DNA from: Achromobacter mucicolens
Lineage (GTDB): Bacteria > Pseudomonadota > Gammaproteobacteria > Burkholderiales > Burkholderiaceae_B
Assembly (NCBI RefSeq): GCF_902859725.1
Contig: NZ_CADIJP010000014.1
Coordinates: forward strand, 87,470 to 151,469
Direction: 5' to 3'
Length of the DNA stretch: 64,000 nucleotides
The position numbers were made by a program, and so were the translations under genes. The notes under the pieces are model-generated. The model was given only the letters and a program-made list of their open reading frames with translations. It had not been told where the DNA came from and ran no database searches. Below, piece by piece: positions 37,404 through 47,725 of the stretch (position 1 is the first letter of the stretch; every line of letters begins with the position of its first letter).

Positions 37404-37409
37404 TATAAT
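37404..37409 (+). promoter_or_regulatory. -10 element of the map promoter
   Basis: A perfect TATAAT lies 50 bases before the map start codon. The nearest -35-like hexamer, TTGCTC, is 20 bases upstream, longer than ideal, so the -35 is weak or an activator is needed. Confidence 0.5.
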
Positions 37410-37458
37410 TCTACTATTCTTTCAAGCAGACATTCAAGCGACACATCGCAAGCTTTCC

Positions 37459-38280
37459 ATGGGCACAATCACTGATCCGGCCGACCTGGCCAAGATGCGC
37501 GCCGCCTGCCAGGACGCCGCCAAAGTTCTCGATTTCATCACGCCGCACGTCAAACCGGGCGTTACCACGGGCGAACTCGACCGTCTCTGTCTGGAGTACC
37601 TGACCGACGAACTGAAGGTGAAGTCCGCCACGGTCGGCTACGCGCCCCCCGGCTACCCGCCCTTCCCCGGCGCCATCTGTACCTCCGTGAATCACCAGGT
37701 GTGCCACGGCATTCCGGGCGACAAGGTGCTGAAAAATGGGGACTCATTGAACATCGACGTCACGATCATCAAGGATGGCTGGTTCGGCGACACAAGCCGG
37801 ATGTACGCGGTGGGCGAACAGTCCATTTTGTCCCGGCGCCTGTCCGACATCACGTTCGAGTGCATGTGGAAAGGCATCCAGCAGGTCAAGAACGGCGCCA
37901 CCCTGGGCGACATCGGCAACGCGATCCAGAAGCACGCCGAGTCCAACGGCTTTTCGGTGGTGCGCGAATTCTGCGGCCACGGCATCGGGCAGCGCTTTCA
38001 CGAAGACCCCCAGGTCCTGCACTACGGCAAGCCGGGCACGGGCGTGAAGCTGGTGACCGGCATGCTGTTCACGATCGAGCCGATGATCAACGCCGGGCGC
38101 CGCGAGATCCGCCAACTGGCCGACGGCTGGACCGTGGTCACGCGCGACCACAGCCTGTCCGCGCAATGGGAACACGCCGTCTGCGTGACGGAGACCGGCT
38201 ACGAGGTCCTGACCCTGTCGCCCGGCATGCCCCAGCCGCCCGCGTTCATCACCGAACCCATCGTCATCCCCGCCGTCTGA
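37459..38280 (+). CDS. map: Type I methionine aminopeptidase
   Basis: A 273-residue dinuclear metalloenzyme that removes initiator Met from nascent proteins. VTIIKDGWFGDTSRMY supplies metal-binding Asp residues, EFCGHGIGQRFHEDPQV the His, and GMLFTIEPMI and HSLSAQWEHAVCVTE the Glu ligands, so the site is complete. I take the ATG read as MGTITDPADL; the frame is open further upstream, but a TATAAT lies there. glnD follows by 16 bases. Its placement divergent from rpsB is conserved. Confidence 0.97.
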   Translation: MGTITDPADLAKMRAACQDAAKVLDFITPHVKPGVTTGELDRLCLEYLTDELKVKSATVGYAPPGYPPFPGAICTSVNHQVCHGIPGDKVLKNGDSLNIDVTIIKDGWFGDTSRMYAVGEQSILSRRLSDITFECMWKGIQQVKNGATLGDIGNAIQKHAESNGFSVVREFCGHGIGQRFHEDPQVLHYGKPGTGVKLVTGMLFTIEPMINAGRREIRQLADGWTVVTRDHSLSAQWEHAVCVTETGYEVLTLSPGMPQPPAFITEPIVIPAV

Positions 38281-38296
38281 AGCACCGCAGCCATCC

Positions 38297-40903
38297 ATGA
38301 CCGCCGAAATCCTTACTCAGCTGCGCGAACGCATTCAGGAATCCCGGCGGGCCGCGGTGGCCCAGTTCCGGGAACACGAACGCCCCGACATCCTGCTGAC
38401 CGAGCTGCGGCGCATCGTGGATGCCGCCCTGCGGGATCTGGTCAAGCATTGCCCGCTACCGGTCGGCGCCACGCTGGCGGCCGTGGGCGGCTATGGCCGC
38501 GGCGAGCTCTACCCCCACTCCGACGTCGATCTGCTGATCCTGCTGCCGCACGCGCCGACGCCCGACGAGGAAAGCGCGATCGAGAAGCTGGTGGCGTCGC
38601 TGTGGGATCTGGGACTGGAACCCGGACACAGCGTGCGCACCATCGAGGATTGCGAGCGCGAGGCGGACGCGGACATCACCGTGGAAACCGCCCTGCTGGA
38701 ATCCCGCTGGCTCGCCGGCAGCCGCGTGCTGATGCGCAAGTTCGACGCGGCCACCAAGTCGCGGCTCGATCCGCAAGCTTTCTTTCTGGCCAAGCGCGTC
38801 GAAATGCAGCAGCGCCACGGGCGCTACCACGACACGCCCTACGCGCTGGAACCCAATTGCAAGGAATCGCCGGGGGGGCTGCGCGATCTGCAGGTCATCC
38901 TGTGGATGGCCCGGGCCGCCGGATTTGGCAACAACTGGCGCTCGGTGGCGCAGGCGGGTCTGCTGACCTCGTCCGAGGCGCGCGACCTGCGCAAGGCCGA
39001 GCAGGCTTTCAAGCGCCTGCGCATCGAACTGCACCTGCTGGCCAACCGGCGCGAAGACCGGGTGCTGTTCGACCTGCAGCCCGCGCTGGCCGAGGTCTAC
39101 GGCATCCATGCCACCGCCACGCGGCGCGGCAGCGAATTGCTGATGCAGCGCTACTACTGGGCGGCGCGGCTTGTAACGCAGCTGAACGGCATTTTGGTGC
39201 AGAACATCGAGGAGCGGCTGTTCCCCCGCCCCGACAGCGACGCGCGCGACATCGACGACGATTTTCGCAATCTGCGTGACCGTCTGGACATCATTCGGGA
39301 CGACGGCTTCGAGCGCAATCCCACCCTGCTCCTGCGCGCCTTCCTGGTGATGCAGCAGCACCCCGAGCTGACGGGCATGTCTGCCCGCACACTGCGCGCC
39401 ATCTGGCATTCGCGTCACCGCATCGACGCGCAGTTCCGCCGCAACCCGGTCAACCGCAAGCTGTTTTTGCAGATCCTGCAGCAGCCGCGCGGCATCGTCC
39501 ACGAATTGCGGCGCATGACCATGCTGAACATCCTGCCGCGCTACCTGCCGGTGTTCCGCCGCATCGTGGGCCAGATGCAGCACGATCTTTTCCACGCCTA
39601 TACGGTGGACCAGCACACGCTTGCGGTGGTGCGCAACCTGCGCCGTTTCACCATGCCCGAGCACGCACAGGAATATCCTTTGGCCAGCCAGCTGATCGCG
39701 GGCCTGGACCGTCACTGGCTGCTGTACGTGGCCGCGCTGTTTCACGACATCGCCAAGGGCCGCGGCGGCGACCATTCCGAATTGGGCGCGCGCGAGGTGC
39801 GCAAGTTTGCCGCCGACCACGGCATGGATCCCGAAGACGCCAAACTGGTGGAATTCCTGGTGCGTCAGCATCTGCTGATGTCGGCGGTGGCGCAAAAGCG
39901 TGACCTGTCCGATCCCGACGTCGTGAAGGAATTTGCCGCGACGGTCAAGGACGAACGCCATCTGACCGCGCTGTATCTGCTGACGGTGGCCGACATCCGC
40001 GGAACCAGCCCCAAGGTCTGGAATGCCTGGAAGGGCAAGCTGCTGGAAGACCTGTACAAGCTGACGCTGGCCGCGCTGGGCGGCGCACACGCCGACGCCC
40101 ATACGGTGCTGGCCGAACGCAAGGAAGAAGCGGCGCGTCTGACCCGCCTGGCCGGGCTGCGCGACGACGCGCGCGAAGCCTTCTGGAATCAGCTGGACGT
40201 GGCGTACTTCCTGCGGCACGACGCCTCGGACATCGCCTGGCACACGCGCCATCTGTACCACCAGGTCGAGCCCACGCGGGCCGTGGTCAAGGCCCGCCCC
40301 ACCGAGCAGGGAGAAGGCCTGCAGATCATGGTCTACACGCGGGATGCACCCGACCTGTTCGTGGCGATCTGCGGCTATTTTGACGCCAAGTCCTTGTCCA
40401 TTCAGGACGCGCGCATCCACACGACTCGCCATGGCTGGGCGCTGGACAGCTTCATCGTGCTGCTGCCGGAAGGCGCCAGCGACCTGCGGGCGCAGGCCAC
40501 GCTGGTCGAACACGAACTGGCCGAGCGGCTGAAGGACCCGCAGGCCGCCGCGCAGGCCCAGCCCGGGCGCGGCGGATGGTACGGACGCGGCCGGCAGTCG
40601 CGCGTATCGCGCGTGTTTCCAGTCATGCCGCAGGCCGAACTGCAACCGGACGAGCGCAGCACATCGTGGCGCCTGTCCGTCACGGCGACCGACCGGCCGG
40701 GCCTGCTGCATGCCTTGGCGCGCGTCTTTGCCCGCCACGAGGTCAACCTGCTCATGGCCAAGATCATGACGCTCGGCGACCGCGTCGAGGACGTGTTCAT
40801 CGTGGACGGATCCGCGCTGGCGCGCCCCCGCAGCCAGATGCAGTTCGAACGCGACATCCTGGACGCGCTTTCCGGCGACGAGGCCCAGCAGCGCGCCGCC
40901 TGA
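38297..40903 (+). CDS. glnD: [Protein-PII] uridylyltransferase/uridylyl-removing enzyme
   Basis: An 868-residue bifunctional nitrogen sensor that uridylylates and deuridylylates PII proteins in response to glutamine. The nucleotidyltransferase signature GGYGRGELYPHSDVDLL is at residues 64-80. The HD domain (ALFHDIAKGRGGDHSELG, near residue 480) removes UMP. Two ACT domains at about 700-770 and 800-868 sense glutamine. It follows map closely and may share its transcript. Confidence 0.97.
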   Translation: MTAEILTQLRERIQESRRAAVAQFREHERPDILLTELRRIVDAALRDLVKHCPLPVGATLAAVGGYGRGELYPHSDVDLLILLPHAPTPDEESAIEKLVASLWDLGLEPGHSVRTIEDCEREADADITVETALLESRWLAGSRVLMRKFDAATKSRLDPQAFFLAKRVEMQQRHGRYHDTPYALEPNCKESPGGLRDLQVILWMARAAGFGNNWRSVAQAGLLTSSEARDLRKAEQAFKRLRIELHLLANRREDRVLFDLQPALAEVYGIHATATRRGSELLMQRYYWAARLVTQLNGILVQNIEERLFPRPDSDARDIDDDFRNLRDRLDIIRDDGFERNPTLLLRAFLVMQQHPELTGMSARTLRAIWHSRHRIDAQFRRNPVNRKLFLQILQQPRGIVHELRRMTMLNILPRYLPVFRRIVGQMQHDLFHAYTVDQHTLAVVRNLRRFTMPEHAQEYPLASQLIAGLDRHWLLYVAALFHDIAKGRGGDHSELGAREVRKFAADHGMDPEDAKLVEFLVRQHLLMSAVAQKRDLSDPDVVKEFAATVKDERHLTALYLLTVADIRGTSPKVWNAWKGKLLEDLYKLTLAALGGAHADAHTVLAERKEEAARLTRLAGLRDDAREAFWNQLDVAYFLRHDASDIAWHTRHLYHQVEPTRAVVKARPTEQGEGLQIMVYTRDAPDLFVAICGYFDAKSLSIQDARIHTTRHGWALDSFIVLLPEGASDLRAQATLVEHELAERLKDPQAAAQAQPGRGGWYGRGRQSRVSRVFPVMPQAELQPDERSTSWRLSVTATDRPGLLHALARVFARHEVNLLMAKIMTLGDRVEDVFIVDGSALARPRSQMQFERDILDALSGDEAQQRAA

Positions 40904-40959
40904 GCCCGCATCGCCAGACCCCGCCCGGACCGCATACAATCCGGGTTTTCGGCCAGGCG

Positions 40960-41685
40960 ATGCTTGCTCCCATGCAGCTCAATGACTATCTGCGCGTTTT
41001 CGGTGGCAGCTTTTTCTTCGCGCTGGCCACCCTGCTGCCGTTTCTGAACCCACCCGCGATCGCCCCCATCTTCCTATCGCTGACCGAAGGCGCCTCGTCC
41101 GCCACGCGGGTGGTGCTGGCCAAGCGGGTCGCCACCAACGTGTGCCTGATGCTGATCGTGGCCATGGTGGCGGGCAACGTGCTCCTCAGCTTCTTTGGCA
41201 TCTCGCTGTCGATCGTGCGAGTGGGCGGGGGCATGCTGGTGATCGCCAGCGCCTGGCGGCTGGTGAACTCGCCAGATGCCGACACCGAACGCGTCGCCCG
41301 CATGGCCGAATCGTTCACGCCCGAAATGGCAAAGGCCCGCGCGTTCTATCCACTGACCTTTCCCATCAGCTGCGGTCCCGGCTCCATCGCGGCCGCCATC
41401 ACGGTCGGGGTCTCGCTGCGAGACCAGAATCACGCATTGAGCCTGGTGCGCCTGGCCGGCTCCATTCCTGGCATCATCGTCGTTTCGCTCACGCTGTATG
41501 TCTGCCTGCGCTTCGCGGCCCAGATGCTGCACCGACTGGGCGACAATGGCACCGCTGTCTTCATGCGGTTGTCGGCCTTCATCATGCTGTGCCTGGGGGT
41601 GCAGATCTTCTGGGAGGGCGCCCGGGAACTCCTTTTGGGCGTGCTGACCCAGGTGATGCAACCAATTCCCGTCCCGAAGGCCTAA
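40960..41685 (+). CDS. MarC-family integral membrane protein
   Basis: A 241-residue membrane protein with about six hydrophobic segments. FFFALATLLPFLNPPAIAPIFLSLT is the conserved N-terminal membrane block, and FYPLTFPISCGPGSIAAAITVG is the second conserved block of the MarC family. No MarC function has been firmly shown; a link to multiple antibiotic resistance was withdrawn for E. coli. ATG codons at 40960 and 40972 are both possible starts. Confidence 0.9.
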   Translation: MLAPMQLNDYLRVFGGSFFFALATLLPFLNPPAIAPIFLSLTEGASSATRVVLAKRVATNVCLMLIVAMVAGNVLLSFFGISLSIVRVGGGMLVIASAWRLVNSPDADTERVARMAESFTPEMAKARAFYPLTFPISCGPGSIAAAITVGVSLRDQNHALSLVRLAGSIPGIIVVSLTLYVCLRFAAQMLHRLGDNGTAVFMRLSAFIMLCLGVQIFWEGARELLLGVLTQVMQPIPVPKA

Positions 41686-41734
41686 GCATGGCCGGCCGTC
41701 GCGCCGGCCTCGTCCAACCCATTCCAACGCAACA

Positions 41735-42217
41735 ATGACCTCTCGCTCAGAACGCCTGCTCCGCCTGATCGCCCTATTCTCCTTCGGCGCCGTAGGCATC
41801 GCCCTCGTTTCCCAGCATGTCTTCGACATGCCGCCCTGCGCCTGGTGCGTGTTGCAGCGCCTGATCTACCTGGTGATCGGCGTCGTCGCCCTGGTGGGCG
41901 GCTTTGGCGGCGGACGCGCCCTGACGCGGATCTGCGGCATTCTGGCCGGTCTGCTGTCGCTGTCGGGGGTTGCGGCCGCCTGGTACCAGTACAGCGTGGC
42001 CGCCAACATGCTTTCGTGCGATCAGACGTTTGCCGATCGCTTCATGACCGGCATCGGGCTGGAAAGCGCCATCCCGTCGCTGTTCGGCATCTTCGCCACC
42101 TGCATGGACGCCAAGGTGCCGGTGCTGGGCGTTGAATACGCCCTGTGGAGCCTGGCGCTCTTTGTCATCCTGTTCTTCATGGCGCTGCCGGTGGCGTTCA
42201 GGCGCGGCCGTGCCTGA
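41735..42217 (+). CDS. dsbB: Disulfide bond formation protein B
   Basis: A 160-residue inner-membrane quinone reductase that reoxidises DsbA. Cys35 and Cys38 in MPPCAWCVLQR form the first redox pair, and Cys95 and Cys123 the second, in the two periplasmic loops. Four membrane segments are visible. dsbA is not in the window. It ends 13 bases before the metallopeptidase gene. Confidence 0.95.
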   Translation: MTSRSERLLRLIALFSFGAVGIALVSQHVFDMPPCAWCVLQRLIYLVIGVVALVGGFGGGRALTRICGILAGLLSLSGVAAAWYQYSVAANMLSCDQTFADRFMTGIGLESAIPSLFGIFATCMDAKVPVLGVEYALWSLALFVILFFMALPVAFRRGRA

Positions 42218-42230
42218 ACCCGGCGTGCAC

Positions 42231-42752
42231 ATGCAGACACTGAAATACCTTGCCGGCTATCCGGAACCGCTGCTGGCGCAGGCCCAGAAACTGCTCGACC
42301 AGGACAAGCTGGGTGCGGCCCTCCTGGCGCGCTATCCGGAAGGCGTGCACGACGTGCGCACCGACAAGGCGTTGTACCAGTACGTGACCGAGCTGAAGAA
42401 CGCCCACATGCGCAATGGCGACCAGATCAACAAGGTCGCGTTCGACAGCAAGATCCATGTGATTCAGCACGCGCTGGGCCAGCACACCTACATATCGCGG
42501 GTGCAAGGCGGCAAGCTGAAGGCCAAGCACGAGATCCGCGTGGCGACGTTATTCAAGAACGTGCCCGCGCCATTCCTTAAGATGATCACCGTGCACGAGC
42601 TGGCGCACCTGAAGGAGAAGGACCATAACAAGGCCTTCTACAACATGTGCCTGCGCATGGAGCCGCACTACCATCAGTACGAATTCGACCTGCGACTGTA
42701 CCTGACGCACCTGGAGGCCACGCGCACGCCGCTGTGGGAAGCGAAAGGCTAG
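42231..42752 (+). CDS. YgjP-like M48-type metallopeptidase domain protein
   Basis: A 173-residue protein of the YgjP/WLM-like zinc peptidase group. HELAHLKEKDHN at residues 122-133 gives the HExxH motif plus a downstream His typical of this group. The chosen ATG (MQTLKYLAGY) follows dsbB; the overlapping upstream frame lies inside dsbB. There is no signal peptide, so it is probably cytoplasmic. Substrate unknown. Confidence 0.86.
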   Translation: MQTLKYLAGYPEPLLAQAQKLLDQDKLGAALLARYPEGVHDVRTDKALYQYVTELKNAHMRNGDQINKVAFDSKIHVIQHALGQHTYISRVQGGKLKAKHEIRVATLFKNVPAPFLKMITVHELAHLKEKDHNKAFYNMCLRMEPHYHQYEFDLRLYLTHLEATRTPLWEAKG

Positions 42753-42773
42753 ATCGCATCTGCAACGGGTAAA

Positions 42774-42801
42774 AAAATGCCGTCCCGAGGGACGGCATTT
42801 T
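42774..42801. terminator. Bidirectional terminator between the metallopeptidase gene and purF
   Basis: ATGCCGTCCC and GGGACGGCAT form a perfect 10-bp stem with a two-base loop, with an A-run on the left and TTTT on the right. It serves both convergent genes. Confidence 0.92.
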
Positions 42802-42826
42802 GTTCTGCGCGAAACGCCGTAGGCGA

Positions 42827-44347
<1,521 letters not shown>

Positions 44348-44377
44348 GGTGAGATTTCCTGGTTGATTTGAAGCTAA

Positions 44378-44866
44378 TCAATACGGCAGCCACGTCGCCA
44401 GGGTTGGCGGCAGCCACGTCTTGATATGTTTGATGGCCTCGATGGCCGAATGCGAAAACATGGCGTCCTGCCACCACGGCTCTTGCGGCAGCGGCGTATA
44501 CCCTGCGGCGGCGACCAGCGCCAGCACGATCAATAGACCACGGGCCAGCCCGAACATTCCGCCCAGGCCGTGATCGGCGGGGCTGAGTCCGGTGCTGCGG
44601 ATCAGGGCGGCAAGCGTCATATTGACCAACCCCACGCCGAGCAACACGATGATGAACACCGCCGCGTAGGAGACTCCCATGCGCAGCAGCGTCGTTTCAA
44701 TATAGGGCTCCAGCCAGGTGTACACCGTGGGCCCCCACCATATCGCGGCCACGAAAGCCAGCAGATAGGCGACCAGCGACAGCACCTCTTTGAGCAAGCC
44801 GCGCACCAGGCCCAGCACACCCGATACCACCAGGATGGCCAGCACGACGAAGTCGAAGCCGGTCAC
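44378..44866 (-). CDS. cvpA: CvpA family membrane protein
   Basis: A 162-residue inner-membrane protein with four hydrophobic segments: DFVVLAILVVSGVLGLVRGLLKEVLSLVAYLLAFVAA, then two more. It is named for colicin V production and lies next to purF. The start codon is GTG, overlapping the TAG stop of the SPOR gene (TAGTGA), so translation is probably coupled. Confidence 0.94.
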   Translation of the reverse strand: MTGFDFVVLAILVVSGVLGLVRGLLKEVLSLVAYLLAFVAAIWWGPTVYTWLEPYIETTLLRMGVSYAAVFIIVLLGVGLVNMTLAALIRSTGLSPADHGLGGMFGLARGLLIVLALVAAAGYTPLPQEPWWQDAMFSHSAIEAIKHIKTWLPPTLATWLPY

Positions 44867-45693
44867 TATTGGGCGGCAATGAAACCATTGTCATAGCCCA
44901 GCGTGCGCAACCGCGCCTGGGCCGCCTGGGCCGCCTCGCGCGACGGGAACGGCCCCACGCGCAGACGGTACTGCTGCTTGCCATTGATCGTGGCCTGCTC
45001 GACAAAGGCGTTGGTGACGCCGGCCTGATGCAATTTGCCGCGGCGCGACTGGGCATCTTCGGAGGTCGTGTAGGCAGCGATCTGCAGCACGAAATTGCCC
45101 TTCGCGGCGGCGGGTTTGGCCGCTTCCGGCTTGGCCGCCGATGCCGGCGCACTGCGGCCCTCGAGCAGCGCCAGCGCGCGCGCACCGTCGTCGGAACGCG
45201 TTTCAGGCTTGGCCGGCTTGGCGGGCTCGGGCTTGGGCTTGGTTTCGGGCTTGGGCTGCGTGGCCGGCGGGACGGCAGGCGTCGCGGGCGGGTTGGCCGA
45301 CTGCGTGGTGTGAGGCGTGGTGGTGGGCGTGCCGGACGCGGCGGCCACGGGCGGCACGGAATTCACGGCGGGAGGCGTAGGCACCGCAGCCGGATCAGTG
45401 GCCCCGGACGCCGAGGGGTCGGCGGGAGCGGCAACCTGGGGTTCGGAGACCTGAGGCTGGAACGGCGTCGTGCGTTCCGGCACCTTGATGGGGATGTTGT
45501 CATCGACCGGGGCGGGCTGAGAGTCCAGCACCATGGGCAGGATGATGACTGCGGCCAGCACCAGCGCCACTGCGCCCGCAAGCCTGCGCCGCGCGCGGCC
45601 GCGCAACTCGGCCGCCTGGACCTCGCTGGGCACGGCAGCCCGTTTGGAGGCCTGCGCCTGCTCGGCAGGATCTTTGCGTTTGAAAAAACCCAT
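44866..45693 (-). CDS. SPOR-domain cell-division-type protein (DedD-like)
   Basis: A 275-residue bitopic membrane protein. A basic cytoplasmic start (KRKDPAEQAQASKR) precedes one membrane segment (AGAVALVLAAVIILPMVL, about residues 39-56), then a long Pro/Ala/Thr/Lys-rich linker (about 65-195) and a C-terminal SPOR domain (about 198-275) that binds denuded septal peptidoglycan. The order folC-dedD-cvpA-purF makes DedD the best match. The linker has imperfect KPEPAKPAKPE-type repeats. Confidence 0.9.
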   Translation of the reverse strand: MGFFKRKDPAEQAQASKRAAVPSEVQAAELRGRARRRLAGAVALVLAAVIILPMVLDSQPAPVDDNIPIKVPERTTPFQPQVSEPQVAAPADPSASGATDPAAVPTPPAVNSVPPVAAASGTPTTTPHTTQSANPPATPAVPPATQPKPETKPKPEPAKPAKPETRSDDGARALALLEGRSAPASAAKPEAAKPAAAKGNFVLQIAAYTTSEDAQSRRGKLHQAGVTNAFVEQATINGKQQYRLRVGPFPSREAAQAAQARLRTLGYDNGFIAAQ

Positions 45694-45766
45694 GGAAGAG
45701 AATTCCTTGCGGCGCCTTGCGGCATTGCGGCGGCACGGCCGCCATGACGCGAATGGCCCGATTTGC

Positions 45767-47077
45767 CTATGCCTTGCGACCCAGAGCCTGCAAAACGGAG
45801 GCTACGGTGAGAAACGATCCGAATACGACGATTCTATCATTCTCCCCTGCCCGTTCGCGCGCTGCCGCAAAGGCCTGGGCGGGATCGGCGTAGGCCTGGA
45901 TGCCGGGGCTTTCGCTGCCGGCGGGCAGCGGCGGGAGCGCCGCGCCGACCTGGTCCGCGAGCGCCTGGCCCGGGGTGCCGCGAGGTCCGGGCAGGCCCGC
46001 GCAATACCAGTAGTCGACGCGGGAACCGAGCTTGGCCACCACGCCGGCGAGGTCCTTGTCGTTCAGCATGCCGAACACCGCGTGGGTGTACGGATGAAAG
46101 CCCATGTTGTCCAGGTTCTGCGCCAGCACGGCGGCGGCGTGCGGGTTGTGTGCGACGTCCAGGATGACCGTGGGCTGGCCCGGCAGGATCTGGAAGCGGC
46201 CCGGCAGCGAAGCCTGCAGCAGCCCCAGGCGCACGGCCTGCTGCTGCACGGGCAACCGGTCGCGCACGGATTCCAGCGCAGCCAGCGCCGCCGAGGCGTT
46301 GAGCAATTGGTTGGCGCCGCGCAGGGCCGGATAAGCCATCGCGCTGCGGCGCTGCTCGCGCCCGCCGTAGGCCCACTGCTGGCGGTCGCCCGAGTAGTTG
46401 TAGTCGCGTCCGAAAAGCCACAGGTCCGCGCCGATCTCCTGGACGTAATCCAGCAGAGACTGCGGGGGCACCGGGTCACTGCAGATGGCGGGCCGGCCGC
46501 TGCGGTAGATATGGGCTTTTTCGAAGCCGATCTTTTCGCGCGTGTCGCCCAGCCAGTCGGTGTGGTCCAAGTCGACGCTGGTGACGATAGCGCAGTCGGC
46601 GTCGACGATGTTCACGGCATCCAGACGTCCGCCCAAGCCGACTTCGAGGACGACGGCGTCGAGCCGCGACTGCGAGAACAGGCGCAGAATGGCCAGCGTG
46701 GTGAATTCAAAGTAGGTCAGCGACACGTCGCCGCGCGCGGCTTCGACGGCCTGGAACTGGGTGATCAGGTCCTGGTCGGACGCGATCTGCCCATTGACAC
46801 GGGCGCGCTCGTTGAAGTCGATGAGGTGCGGCGAGGTGTACAGGCCCACCTTGTAGCCGGCCGCAAGCAGGATGGCCTCGAGCATGGCACAGGTAGAACC
46901 TTTGCCGTTGGTGCCGCCGACGACGAACTTTATGCCCGGCAGCGACAGCGCCATGCGGTCCGCGACCTGGCGCACCCGATCCAGGCCCATGTCGATCGCC
47001 GTTGCGTGGATGGACTCCAGGTACTGCAGCCAATCAGACAGGTTGGCGGCGGCGTCAGGCGTGCGGACAGAAGACAT
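45767..47077 (-). CDS. folC: Dihydrofolate synthase/folylpolyglutamate synthase
   Basis: A 436-residue Mur-ligase-type enzyme that adds glutamate to dihydropteroate and folates. The P-loop VVGGTNGKGST is at residues 51-61, TSPHLIDFNERARVNG is the omega-loop block, and ILDVAHNPHAA and VFGMLNDKDLAGV match the Mur-type C-terminal domain. It heads the folC-SPOR-cvpA-purF run with a 73-base gap to the next gene. Confidence 0.96.
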   Translation of the reverse strand: MSSVRTPDAAANLSDWLQYLESIHATAIDMGLDRVRQVADRMALSLPGIKFVVGGTNGKGSTCAMLEAILLAAGYKVGLYTSPHLIDFNERARVNGQIASDQDLITQFQAVEAARGDVSLTYFEFTTLAILRLFSQSRLDAVVLEVGLGGRLDAVNIVDADCAIVTSVDLDHTDWLGDTREKIGFEKAHIYRSGRPAICSDPVPPQSLLDYVQEIGADLWLFGRDYNYSGDRQQWAYGGREQRRSAMAYPALRGANQLLNASAALAALESVRDRLPVQQQAVRLGLLQASLPGRFQILPGQPTVILDVAHNPHAAAVLAQNLDNMGFHPYTHAVFGMLNDKDLAGVVAKLGSRVDYWYCAGLPGPRGTPGQALADQVGAALPPLPAGSESPGIQAYADPAQAFAAARERAGENDRIVVFGSFLTVASVLQALGRKA

Positions 47078-47191
47078 GAGGCGGGTTCGCGAAAGGAAAT
47101 CAGCCTGCGATTTTAGCAGTCCGCGCCCGGTGTTTTCCCTAATCCCCTAGGGCGCGGCCCGGTATCCCGGAACAAAAAGTGCTTGCCCATG

Positions 47192-47230
47192 TTTTTCTCA
47201 TACGTAAAAATAAATTCATGTATGAAAAAT
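47192..47230. promoter_or_regulatory. AT-rich inverted repeat before the cupin operon
   Basis: TCATAC (47198-47203) and GTATGA (47220-47225), each continued by a run of T or A, form an inverted repeat in an unusually AT-rich stretch 14 bases before the cupin gene. A TTGCCC-16-TAAAAA promoter overlaps it. A site for the IclR regulator of this module is a reasonable guess. Confidence 0.42.
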
Positions 47231-47243
47231 ATAAGGAAGAGAC

Positions 47244-47660
47244 ATGACGCAGCGTGATACCCCGAGCTGGCTGGTGCGTGAAGCCGACGTGCCCGGTTAC
47301 CACCCGGCCAACCACACCGGCACCCTCAACCGCCGGCTGATCAGTCCGGACACCGTGGGCGCCCGCGGCGTGGAAGTCCTGCTGGGCGTGATCGACAAGG
47401 GCAAGGGCGCGCTGCCGCACGCGCATCCCGGCATTGAACAGGTCTGCTACCTGATATCGGGCACCGCCCGCGCCCAGGTGCAGGACGAATGGGCCGACAT
47501 GGGCCCGGGCGACTGCTGTTATTTCCCGCCTGACATCCCCCACGTCTTCACGGTGACGAGCGACGAGCCGGCCCGGCTGCTGGTCATCTACACGCCCCCG
47601 TACGAAGAATCCCCCGACCGCGTGATACGCGATTTTCCGGCGCCACCCTCAGCCGCTTGA
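47244..47660 (+). CDS. Cupin-domain protein
   Basis: A 138-residue single cupin. LPHAHPGIEQ gives metal ligands His59, His61 and Glu65, and PGDCCYFPPDIPHVF gives the last His (100), so a metal site is likely. It is the first gene of the module; AAGGAAG precedes the ATG. Its stop overlaps a longer reading of the next frame, but the next gene starts 65 bases later. Cupins next to acyl-CoA enzymes are often dioxygenases or isomerases; no substrate can be assigned. Confidence 0.88.
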   Translation: MTQRDTPSWLVREADVPGYHPANHTGTLNRRLISPDTVGARGVEVLLGVIDKGKGALPHAHPGIEQVCYLISGTARAQVQDEWADMGPGDCCYFPPDIPHVFTVTSDEPARLLVIYTPPYEESPDRVIRDFPAPPSAA

Positions 47661-47725
47661 CGCGGCTTGCCCCAGGCAGCGGCCGCAGAGCCGCGCCGCA
47701 TTCCATAAAAACAGGAGACACACCC

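Larger units (their letters stand above)
36546..37458. other. Long spacer between divergent rpsB and map
   Basis: About 910 bases with no gene I can support. It holds the rpsB leader on the minus strand (including a TCCCGC-GTTTT-GCGGGA hairpin near 36630 and a TAAAAT hexamer near 36650), two near-identical CTGCCGC[AG]ATAA copies (36674 and 36743), a perfect TCCAGGA-GAT-TCCTGGA dyad (36804-36820), three CTTTTCAG copies (36934, 36949, 36963) and the map promoter region. A 187-codon open frame on the plus strand (36787-37350) resembles no family I know and has irregular composition, so I leave it out. Confidence 0.6.

Noticed and set aside
38456-40939. An 827-codon open frame opposite glnD
   Set aside because: Same reason: complete glnD motifs on the other strand, no recognisable protein here.
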